A stretch of DNA of 64,000 bases from SIG78 sp045635745 (GTDB lineage: Bacteria > Verrucomicrobiota > Lentisphaeria > Victivallales > Victivallaceae), in NCBI GenBank assembly GCA_045635745.1, contig JAZTWG010000061.1:1-64000 (forward strand), written 5' to 3'. Below, piece after piece: positions 36,939 to 43,812 of this stretch. The notes beneath the pieces are model-generated. The model was not told the origin of the DNA and ran no database searches. It worked only from the letters and a program-made list of their open reading frames with translations. The position numbers were made by a program, and so were the translations under genes. Numbering within the stretch: position 1 is the first letter of the stretch; the number at the start of each line of letters is the position of its first letter.

Positions 36939-39269
36939 TCAGAAGCTGAAACCCATGTTGAAATGGAATCGCACGCGGCTCTTGACATTGTCCTGATTGT
37001 TCAGCACCGGAAATGCCAGATCCAGCTTGATCGGCATGGGCACCTGCGGCAGTTTGATACGCAAACCGTAACCCACACCGATATTGAAGTGGTCAAATCC
37101 GAAATCATATTCGCTCTCGCTCACCCCACCGGCATCGGCAAATGCCGCGCCGCGGACGAAACCCCAGATCGGGTGCGAAACTTCAAGCGTGAACACGCTC
37201 ATGCTCTGACCGCCGACCTCCCGGCCGCTGGAATCCACCGGCGATACTTCCCGGTAGGGGAAGCCGCGCAGACTGCCGCTGCCGCCGAGAAAATAGCGTT
37301 CATAGATCGGCGCGCGGTCGCTGCGGAAGTTATCCACCACGCCGATGCGGCCGCCCAGCTGCAGGGTTATGGCGTTGTCGAAAAAGCTTTTCACATAAAG
37401 CGCTTTGGCTTCCGCCCGGTAGAAATCCACCGAAGAACCGAAAATCTTGGGCGAAATGGCTCCGAGCAGATTTACCTGATAACCGTTGCGCGGATCGGTC
37501 AGACTGTCCAGCGTAGTGCGGTCGAGTTCCAGCGAAAACTCGCTGACCCAGTCGCGGCCGCGCTCTTCGCGGGTTTCCGGCCCCATACGGTGCGACATAT
37601 CAAAAACATTGACCTGCTCAAATTTGTAAGCTACCGAAGCGGTAGTAAAATCATCGAAGAACTTTTTGCTCAAACCAATACGGGCGCCCCAGCGGCCTTC
37701 ATCCCAGTATTCGTAGATGGATTCGCGCAAGAATACGGAAAGATCCAGCCGCAAAGGTATATCGAAGAGCCACGGTTCGGTAAAGTCAAAATTCAGCGCG
37801 GCGCGTTCAATACCCAGCGCACCCTGCAATCGGACACGCTGACCGCCGCCGCGGAAGTAATTGGCCGGATTGGCAAGGTCAAAGTTGCGGCTGCTGGCTT
37901 CGATCATGCCGAACAAGCTGTCCACATCGGAGTAGCCGGCGCCAATGCGCACATCGTAGGCATTCTTTTCCCGGACATGGATCACTGCATTTTTTTCATC
38001 GAGTTTATCGGCATTGGCAAAGTTGCTTTCCACACTTTCAAACATATCGGTATTCATCAGGCGCGATTTGCTGACATCCAGCAGCGCTTCGTCGGCCGGA
38101 TCGCCGGGGTAGATCACCAGTTCGCGGCGGATGACATCATCGCGCGTGAATTCGTTGCCCACAATAGTCACCTGATCGACCGAATATTTTCTGCCTTCCC
38201 GGATCTCAAAGACCAGTTCCACGGTGGATTTGGCAAAATCGGCATCGCGTCTGACATTGCACGAGGCATCGGCAAAACCTTCGCTGTGCAGCAGCGAAAG
38301 GATGGCGCTTCTGGCCGCAGTTTCCTGCTGATAATCAAAAACGGCGCCAATTTCGATCGGGGCAAGCTCCAGAATTTCGGTATCGGAAAAACTCTTGGCG
38401 CCTTCGACTTTGACGGCGCTTACGGTGTAAGGCTTGCCTTCAGAAATATCGAAGTGCAGATTGACAAATTCCGGATCGGATTCATCGGGCGTGATATTGA
38501 GCGACTTGATCTTGAAATCCAAATATCCCTTGTTCCAATACATGTCGCGCAGCCGGACTTTGTCAACTTCCAGCGCTTCGCGGTCAAGCAGACCCAGATT
38601 GAGAAAATCCATCCAGTTGAAGTAGCTGTACTGATTGGCCAGGGCGTGACGCAAAGTCCAGGCGCTGTAAACTGTGTTACCTTCAAAAAAGACATCATTG
38701 ACCTTGAGTTTAAGATTTTCTTTGATCTTGAAAATCACTTTCACGGTGTTGTCTTTGCCGCGTTCCAGCAGGGGGGCGATCTCGGCATCGTAGTAGCCTT
38801 TGTCGCGGTAGAATTCGCGCAATTTGGCGGCGCCGTCGCGGAGATTATGTTCGTTGAGCGGGGCTTCGGCGGCGATATTGACCAGTTTTGCCAGATCGGC
38901 GGTTTCAAATTTCTGATTGCCGTCGAACAGCACTTCGGTTACTCTGGCGTGCAGTTTGAGCTTGAATGTGACCGTGTATTTCCCGTCTTTGCCGGGGACG
39001 GCGCGGGCGGAAGCATCGGAGAAAAATCCGAGACTGTGCAGCCGTTTCACATCTTCATCAAGTATCCGCGTATTGTATTCTTTGCCGGGCTGCTGGCGCA
39101 CATTGAAGCGCAGCAGATCTTCCGCCACCGGACTGCCGCCGGTCTGTTCAAAAAGCAGCTGCCCGATTTCCGGAGCCTTTTCCGCTGCCGATACCGCCGG
39201 CAGCATGGTAAGAGAAAGGGTGAGCGCCAACAGCGCAATGCAAAATTTGCTGCATATACTGAAAAACAT
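36939..39269 (-). CDS. bamA: outer-membrane protein assembly factor BamA
   Basis: 776 aa from the ATG at 39269 (AAAGGA upstream), giving a clean signal peptide ending near AVSAA. Five POTRA repeats can be followed from about residue 40 to 420: FEQTGG..., TEVLFDGNQKF, NDVFFEGNTVY, SAVKVEGAKSF and DQVTIVGNEFT. The Omp85 beta-barrel follows, including the L6 motif GSLRGFPY in place of VRGF. The last residues, HFNMGFSF, end in Phe as expected for the barrel signal. BamA folds and inserts outer-membrane proteins, which confirms a diderm envelope. No skp/ompH or lpx genes follow, unlike proteobacteria. Confidence 0.96.
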   Translation of the reverse strand: MFFSICSKFCIALLALTLSLTMLPAVSAAEKAPEIGQLLFEQTGGSPVAEDLLRFNVRQQPGKEYNTRILDEDVKRLHSLGFFSDASARAVPGKDGKYTVTFKLKLHARVTEVLFDGNQKFETADLAKLVNIAAEAPLNEHNLRDGAAKLREFYRDKGYYDAEIAPLLERGKDNTVKVIFKIKENLKLKVNDVFFEGNTVYSAWTLRHALANQYSYFNWMDFLNLGLLDREALEVDKVRLRDMYWNKGYLDFKIKSLNITPDESDPEFVNLHFDISEGKPYTVSAVKVEGAKSFSDTEILELAPIEIGAVFDYQQETAARSAILSLLHSEGFADASCNVRRDADFAKSTVELVFEIREGRKYSVDQVTIVGNEFTRDDVIRRELVIYPGDPADEALLDVSKSRLMNTDMFESVESNFANADKLDEKNAVIHVREKNAYDVRIGAGYSDVDSLFGMIEASSRNFDLANPANYFRGGGQRVRLQGALGIERAALNFDFTEPWLFDIPLRLDLSVFLRESIYEYWDEGRWGARIGLSKKFFDDFTTASVAYKFEQVNVFDMSHRMGPETREERGRDWVSEFSLELDRTTLDSLTDPRNGYQVNLLGAISPKIFGSSVDFYRAEAKALYVKSFFDNAITLQLGGRIGVVDNFRSDRAPIYERYFLGGSGSLRGFPYREVSPVDSSGREVGGQSMSVFTLEVSHPIWGFVRGAAFADAGGVSESEYDFGFDHFNIGVGYGLRIKLPQVPMPIKLDLAFPVLNNQDNVKSRVRFHFNMGFSF

Positions 39270-39377
39270 GATGAAATCCTTTACAACTTTAACATTATCA
39301 AACAAAAATAATCATTTTAAAATACCACCACTTCCCCGAAAAAACGAATTTTTTTAAACAAAAAACCTGCTTTTTTC

Positions 39378-39406
39378 TTGCATAAAATCCCCTTGGGGGT
39401 TATTTT
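39378..39406 (+). promoter_or_regulatory. candidate promoter of the tandem phosphofructokinase, with palindrome in the spacer
   Basis: TTGCAT (39378-39383), 17 nt, TATTTT (39401-39406). The spacer contains AATCCCC-TT-GGGGGTT (39386-39401), a 7-bp inverted repeat that could be an operator. It is in the divergent gap from bamA. Confidence 0.45.
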
Positions 39407-39460
39407 CATTGCCGATAAAACAAAAACATATATTTTTTTACTGTAAATACGGAGAAAAAA

Positions 39461-41701
39461 ATGTCCAGAAAAAATTCTTCCCGCGGCGCCATTGCCATCA
39501 TGACCAGCGGCGGCGATGCCCCCGGCATGAACGGTTGTCTGCGCGGCTGTGTACGCACCGCGCTGGAGGCCAACTACCGGGTTTTCGCCATTTACGAAGG
39601 TTATCAGGGATTGATTGCCGGCAATATCGGCGAATTGAAATGGGAAAACGTTTCCAATATCATTCAGCTGGGCGGCACGGTCATCGGTACGGCACGCAGC
39701 AGCGAGTTCCGCGAACGCTCCGGCCGACTCAAAGCAGCATACAACCTTTTGCAGCACCGGATCGATAAACTGGTGGTCATCGGCGGCGATGGATCGCTTT
39801 CCGGCGCCGAAGCTTTGCGCGAAGAGTTTCCCAGTCTGGTCGATGAATTGGCTGAAAAAGGCCAAATCCCGCCGGAAGTTGCCGGAGAGTACCGCACACT
39901 TTCGGTGGCCGGAGCCATCGGCAGTATTGACAATGATATGATCGGCAGCGAAGTAACGATCGGGGCGGATTCCGCTCTGCACCGCATTGTCGAAGCACTT
40001 GATGCCATCACCAGTACCGCATACAGCCACCAGCGCACTTTTATCATTGAAGTAATGGGGCGCAACTGCGGCCATCTGGCGCTGATGGCGGCGCTGGCAT
40101 CAGGTGCTTCGGGCTGTTTCATACCCGAAGCACCGCCGGAAGAAAACTGGGCGGATCTGCTGCAGAAAAATATTCTTGACGGGGCCGCCGCCGGCAGAAG
40201 AGTCAATCTTATAATCGTTGCCGAAGGCGCCAGAGACTGCAAAAACCGCAAACTCGATGCCCAAACGATCAAAGAAGCTCTGGCCGCACGCAGTATCGAC
40301 TCGCGCATAACTATTCTCGGCCATGTTCAGCGCGGCGGAGTACCCAGCGCCTACGACCGCTGCATGAGTACGCTTTTCGGCATGGAAGCGTTCAATACGC
40401 TCGCCCGCAATGAAAAAACTTCCCGGATCGCCTGTCTGCAGAAAAACCGTATCACCTCCACACCACTGACCGACGCGGTCGCCAGAACCCGGGCTGCCGG
40501 CAAAGCACTGGCAGACGGCGATTACCGCACCGCCGCGCTGGCGCGGGGCGATGAGTGGCTGCGTATGGTCAATATCCAGCAGACTCTTATGCGGATAGCG
40601 CCGCCGGAAAAAGTCCCCGGCAAAAAACTTCCGCGAATCGGAGTGGTTACTGCCGGACGAGCCGCCGCAGGAGTGAACAGTGCTGTACGCACCATTATCC
40701 GCATGGGGATGGCTTCCGGAGCTGAAGTTTTGTGTATCGAAGAAGGCCCGGTGGGGCTGCTGGAAAATAAAATACACATTGCTGACTGGATGGAGCCGGA
40801 ACTCTGGAACTCTTTCGGCGGTTCCCGGCTGGGTGCCGGGCGTTACACTCCCCGGCGCGGTGATTTGGCCAGAATAGCTGAAAACTTCCGCCAATGGCAG
40901 CTTGAAGGACTGATCCTGATCGGCGACTGGGGCGGATACCAGCTTATGAACAATCTTTTGAGCGGCAGAAGATACCACAAAGAGTTTGATATACCCATGA
41001 TCGCCTTGCCCGCCTCGATCAACAACGATCTGCCGGGCAGCGAATACAGTATCGGATGCGATACGGCGCTGAACAATATCGTCGATGCCGTGGATAAGAT
41101 CCGTAATTCCACCGATACAGCCAAACGCACTTATGTGGTGGAAGTTATGGGGCGCAACTCGGGGTATCTGGCCAGTTGCGCGGCACTGGCTTCGGGCGCA
41201 GAATACTGCTACACGCCCGAAAAATCGCTTACGCTGGATGAGTTGAATCATGATGTAAGAGAATTGACCGCGGCATTCAAACTGGAAAACCGTCACACCG
41301 GATTGATCATCCTCAACGAAAATGCCCACGATGAATATACCGCCGACTTTATCGCAAAACTTTTTGAGGCCGAAGGCGGCAGCGAATTTGATGTCCGCAA
41401 GGCCGTGCTGGGCCCTCTGCAGCAGGGCGGAACCCCCTCGCCGCTGGATCGCATTCAGGCAGTCCGACTGGCGTATTTTGCGGTACGCAATCTTATGGAA
41501 GCGCTGGCAATGGATATCCGTGGCGGTTACTTTATCGGTTGTGAATACGGCGAAGTTCTGATGCAGAAATGGTCAGATCTGCGTAAATACTCCGATCCGT
41601 GGCAACGAAGCAAATGCAAGCGCTGGTGGCAGGATTATGAAAAAGCCATCCATAAGCTGGCGATCAATCCGGAAGTAAGAAAAAAGTATTCAAAGGCTTG
41701 A
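39461..41701 (+). CDS. tandem (eukaryote-type) 6-phosphofructokinase
   Basis: 746 aa, two PFK units end to end. The N-terminal half keeps the catalytic set: MTSGGDAPGMN, GGDGS (108-112, ATP type), GSIDND (catalytic D157), EVMGRNCGHLAL, GHVQRGGVPSAYDR. The C-terminal half keeps the fold but not catalysis: GDWGGY replaces GGDGS, and SINND (519-523) has Asn521 where the catalytic Asp should be; PLQQGGTPSPLDR remains. Animal and fungal PFKs have the same design, with an active N-half and a degenerate effector-binding C-half. Typical bacterial PFKs are about 320-aa single units. It should phosphorylate fructose-6-P in glycolysis with complex allostery. Confidence 0.93.
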   Translation: MSRKNSSRGAIAIMTSGGDAPGMNGCLRGCVRTALEANYRVFAIYEGYQGLIAGNIGELKWENVSNIIQLGGTVIGTARSSEFRERSGRLKAAYNLLQHRIDKLVVIGGDGSLSGAEALREEFPSLVDELAEKGQIPPEVAGEYRTLSVAGAIGSIDNDMIGSEVTIGADSALHRIVEALDAITSTAYSHQRTFIIEVMGRNCGHLALMAALASGASGCFIPEAPPEENWADLLQKNILDGAAAGRRVNLIIVAEGARDCKNRKLDAQTIKEALAARSIDSRITILGHVQRGGVPSAYDRCMSTLFGMEAFNTLARNEKTSRIACLQKNRITSTPLTDAVARTRAAGKALADGDYRTAALARGDEWLRMVNIQQTLMRIAPPEKVPGKKLPRIGVVTAGRAAAGVNSAVRTIIRMGMASGAEVLCIEEGPVGLLENKIHIADWMEPELWNSFGGSRLGAGRYTPRRGDLARIAENFRQWQLEGLILIGDWGGYQLMNNLLSGRRYHKEFDIPMIALPASINNDLPGSEYSIGCDTALNNIVDAVDKIRNSTDTAKRTYVVEVMGRNSGYLASCAALASGAEYCYTPEKSLTLDELNHDVRELTAAFKLENRHTGLIILNENAHDEYTADFIAKLFEAEGGSEFDVRKAVLGPLQQGGTPSPLDRIQAVRLAYFAVRNLMEALAMDIRGGYFIGCEYGEVLMQKWSDLRKYSDPWQRSKCKRWWQDYEKAIHKLAINPEVRKKYSKA

Positions 41702-41733
41702 TCAAGACCGGAAAAAAAATGAGCCGTCATTTA

Positions 41734-41762
41734 TTGATGCATTTTTTAAAGTCGTTTATAAT
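41734..41762 (+). promoter_or_regulatory. promoter of the nitroreductase gene
   Basis: TTGATG (41734-41739), 17 nt, TATAAT (41757-41762), a perfect -10 element 54 bp before the ATG. Confidence 0.6.
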
Positions 41763-41774
41763 AAATAATTTGCA

Positions 41775-41796
41775 ATCCGTCACTTATCCGTCACTT
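41775..41796 (+). repeat. 11-bp tandem direct repeat in the nitroreductase leader
   Basis: ATCCGTCACTT occurs twice without a gap (41775-41785, 41786-41796), just downstream of the promoter and upstream of the ribosome binding site. The 11-bp period is one helical turn, as in OmpR/PhoB-family operators. Confidence 0.8.
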
Positions 41797-41816
41797 TAAG
41801 AAAGGGAGGTTTTATC

Positions 41817-42401
41817 ATGGATTTTTCTGCGATCTTGCGCAAACGCCGCACTATCCGCTTTTACCGGCAGATGCCTGTTGCTGAAAAGCATCTGCTCAAA
41901 CTCATCGAATGCGCCCGCCATGCGCCCAGCGCCGCCAATAATCAGGTGCTGCGCTACACGATCGTACGCAACCCCGATCTGGTGCAGGCGGTGTTCTACA
42001 ACACCAGCTATGCGGGCCGGGTCACGCCGCGCCGTTCGCCCGAATGGGGCAAAAATGCCCCCACCGCATTCATTGCCGTAAGCGCAGTAAAAAACGGTCC
42101 CGCAGTAAGCAATATGGTCTACGCCGATGCGGGGGCGGCGATCATGACCATGTCTTTTGCAGCGGTGGAAGAAAATCTGGGCTGCTGCTGGATAGGCGCG
42201 TTCAAGGCCGGCGAAGTAACCTCGCTGCTGGAAATTCCGGCCGACGAACAACTGCTTTTCCTGCTGGCGGTGGGGCATCCGGCCGAAATACCGGTTGAGG
42301 ATACCATCGAAAAAGATGAAAGCGTGGCGTATTATCTGGATGAATTCGACCGCTTGCATGTACCCAAATACAACGTTCAGGCCATCACCCGGATATTGTA
42401 A
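41817..42401 (+). CDS. nitroreductase-family FMN oxidoreductase
   Basis: 194 aa with a strong ribosome binding site (GGGAGG). FMN-contact residues are in LRKRRTIRFYRQMPV (basic cluster) and CARHAPSAANNQVLRYTIV. GAAIMTMSFAAVEENLGCCWIGAF is the dimer/flavin helix, and FLLAVGHPAE forms the last core strand. Family members reduce quinones, nitro compounds or flavins with NAD(P)H. It is monocistronic under its own promoter with a tandem operator-like repeat, suggesting inducible control, for instance by redox stress. The physiological substrate is unknown. Confidence 0.9.
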   Translation: MDFSAILRKRRTIRFYRQMPVAEKHLLKLIECARHAPSAANNQVLRYTIVRNPDLVQAVFYNTSYAGRVTPRRSPEWGKNAPTAFIAVSAVKNGPAVSNMVYADAGAAIMTMSFAAVEENLGCCWIGAFKAGEVTSLLEIPADEQLLFLLAVGHPAEIPVEDTIEKDESVAYYLDEFDRLHVPKYNVQAITRIL

Positions 42402-42456
42402 GCAGCATTGTGATTGACTGTTGAAAAACTGTTTTCCCCACCTCAAGCTGTTTACC

Positions 42457-42480
42457 ATTGTAATAAAATCACGTTTCAGT
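42457..42480. repeat. direct repeat copy A bordering the nuclease island
   Basis: 24-nt unit ATTGTAATAAAATC-AC-GTTTCAGT. Copy C at 43724-43747 differs only in the central two bases (GT), and a diverged copy B lies at 43287-43311. Copy A overlaps the nuclease stop codon. Just before it (42418-42442), GTTGAAAAACTG and TTTTCCCCACCT match pieces of the repeat at 59308-59365. Confidence 0.75.
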
Positions 42481-42949
42481 ATTTTTTCTTCATGGCCCTG
42501 AACTCATAAGGATTTATGGGGTTGGGGTCTGCCCATAAGCCTTTTTTATCAGCCCTTGCTTGTTTTTCGGCTTGAATGTATGCAGGAGTTTTATCGTAAT
42601 AATTGTAATGCCACGCATAACCGTTTTGAACCATTACAAGGTTGATTTCTGCACCGTCACAGTAAACGACCCCAACTATTCTGCCGTAACGGTCAACAGC
42701 TTTGTATCTGACAGTAACTTGTTTGCCGAAAATCAAAGAAGATAAAAACTGTTTGGCTTTGCTGCCAAATGCCTGTTTCTTTTCGGGGGCATCGATTTTA
42801 TCAAGGCGGATTTTGAAATTGCCCTTATCCATTTCATCTAAAACAGTAATGGTATCACCATCAGTAACACCCACTACTTTGCCTTTGATTTCAGCAGAAA
42901 AGAGAGAAAGTGAGAGTAAAAGCAGAGAGAGTAAAAATAGTGGTTTCAT
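42476..42949 (-). CDS. secreted thermonuclease-family (SNase-like) nuclease
   Basis: 157 aa from the ATG at 42949, giving a signal peptide (LFLLSLLLLSLSLFSA); upstream in-frame ATGs would bury it. Staphylococcal-nuclease-fold catalytic residues are in place: Arg48 and Glu56 in IRLDKIDAPE, Arg90 in DRYGRIVG, and the calcium site near VTDGDTITV. The C-terminus includes QNGYAWHYNYYD and KKGLWADPNPINPYEFR, as in small Gram-negative homologues. It should cleave DNA or RNA in the periplasm or medium. It sits alone in a repeat-rich island between flanking 24-nt direct repeats, suggesting acquisition by transfer. The ribosome binding site is weak (AAGGAA, 13 nt). Confidence 0.88.
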   Translation of the reverse strand: MKPLFLLSLLLLSLSLFSAEIKGKVVGVTDGDTITVLDEMDKGNFKIRLDKIDAPEKKQAFGSKAKQFLSSLIFGKQVTVRYKAVDRYGRIVGVVYCDGAEINLVMVQNGYAWHYNYYDKTPAYIQAEKQARADKKGLWADPNPINPYEFRAMKKKY

Positions 42950-43016
42950 GCTGTGGCGGTTTCCTTCGGAGTTATGGGAAACACCACAAAAAAAGAGGTG
43001 CATTCCCGATTTGCAC

Positions 43017-43147
43017 CACATCGCACGCCTACCACAGCGTTACAGAGAAATGCAAACACAGAAAAGCACCATGTAGTCACTACACGGCACAATTCTTCTG
43101 TGCTTTCTCTGTATTGGCAGCTTCTCAAAGTGGTAGTTTGCGATGTG
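43017..43147. repeat. 131-bp imperfect palindrome, possible MITE-like element or structured RNA
   Basis: Five nested complementary segments: CACATCGCA/TGCGATGTG (43017-43025, 43139-43147), TACCAC/GTGGTA (43030-43035, 43130-43135), ACAGAGAAA/TTTCTCTGT (43042-43050, 43104-43112), CACAGAA/TTCTGTG (43057-43063, 43096-43102) and TGTAG-TCA-CTACA (43072-43084) at the tip. It lies about 70 bp upstream of the nuclease start. Confidence 0.8.
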
Positions 43148-43286
43148 AGCCAGATAAATTATGCTATATACAATTTTTCAGTTCAAATATTTTTCAGTTT
43201 GGTTTTTGCCCTTCCTGTTGATTAGAAAATAATACCCAAATATAACACCAAAACGGTGAAAATTCAACTTGAAACAGCCTTTTTTC

Positions 43287-43311
43287 GTAATGAAAATCGT
43301 GTTTCAGTTAC
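43287..43311. repeat. diverged copy B of the island border repeat
   Basis: GTAATGAAAATCGTGTTTCAG with TTAC following matches copy C (43724-43747 and on) with one inserted A. The stretch 43148-43429 around it is AT-rich, and I see no credible gene in it. Confidence 0.6.
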
Positions 43312-43429
43312 AGCGTGGGAATGACTTTATGCAATATTTTTTGCTTCAGGCTGATTTTTCAGCAATACAAAACAACAGCGATGTGCGGCGCACTTTTGCC
43401 GGCAGCATTATGGTTTTTGCCGCACAACC

Positions 43430-43698
43430 AAGGGGGGATTGCTTTCCCCCCTTGAACCCCGGTGCTCATTGAGCAGCAATATCCAGTGTAATTCTTAACG
43501 ACTTTAAATTAACGCGGGGGCTGACGCCCCCTTAAGCGATTTTACGGCAAGCCGTAAAATCGTCCTCAAACGCCGGATGGCTTCGCTCGACTCCGTTCGG
43601 CTTCGCGGAACTTTTCCGCTCGGTTTGCCGGAATATATCCGGCAAACTGCCCTCTCATGCGCTCGCGGCGCTGACCGCGCTTCGCGGCTGACGCCGCG
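43430..43698. repeat. cluster of perfect hairpins in a non-coding stretch
   Basis: At least five perfect stems within 270 bp: AAGGGGGGA/TCCCCCCTT (43430-43453), GGGGGC-TGAC-GCCCCC (43516-43531), CGATTTTACGGC-AA-GCCGTAAAATCG (43537-43562, given in parts), TTTGCCGGA-ATATA-TCCGGCAAA (43624-43646, given in parts) and CGCGGC-TGAC-GCCGCG (43683-43698). Two share the loop TGAC. No convincing coding sequence lies in 42950-43812. Confidence 0.75.
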
Positions 43699-43723
43699 TG
43701 TGCTGCCGGCAAACACGTTTGCT

Positions 43724-43747
43724 ATTGTAATAAAATCGTGTTTCAGT
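43724..43747. repeat. direct repeat copy C bordering the nuclease island
   Basis: ATTGTAATAAAATC-GT-GTTTCAGT, 22 of 24 bases identical to copy A at 42457-42480 in the same orientation, 1.27 kb away. Confidence 0.75.
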
Positions 43748-43766
43748 TACGAAACGGAAACGGCAT

Positions 43767-43805
43767 AAAAATACCGCACGGCAGTTTGTGCGGTGCGGTA
43801 TTTTT
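43767..43805. terminator. bidirectional rho-independent terminator of the RND operon
   Basis: Stem AAAAATACCGCAC (43767-43779) / GTGCGGTATTTTT (43793-43805), 13 bp. It ends in a T-run on both strands and lies just after the RND permease stop. Confidence 0.88.
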
Positions 43806-43812
43806 TATGCTT

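Noticed and set aside
36897..39311. An open frame of about 800 codons on the plus strand, antisense to bamA
   Set aside because: The opposite strand encodes a complete BamA with signal peptide, POTRA repeats and terminal Phe. The antisense frame has no domain logic or ribosome binding site and follows from codon bias.
43269..43472. Small plus-strand frame (67 codons) in the nuclease island
   Set aside because: No ribosome binding site of note, crosses a repeat copy and a hairpin, and resembles nothing known.
43504..43716. Small minus-strand frame (70 codons) through the hairpin cluster
   Set aside because: Its Arg/Ser/Ala-rich translation is produced by the GC-rich palindromes and is better explained as non-coding structure.
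42402..43812. CRISPR array or integron cassette
   Set aside because: The repeats are neither regularly spaced nor numerous, and there is no cas, integrase or attI-like sequence.
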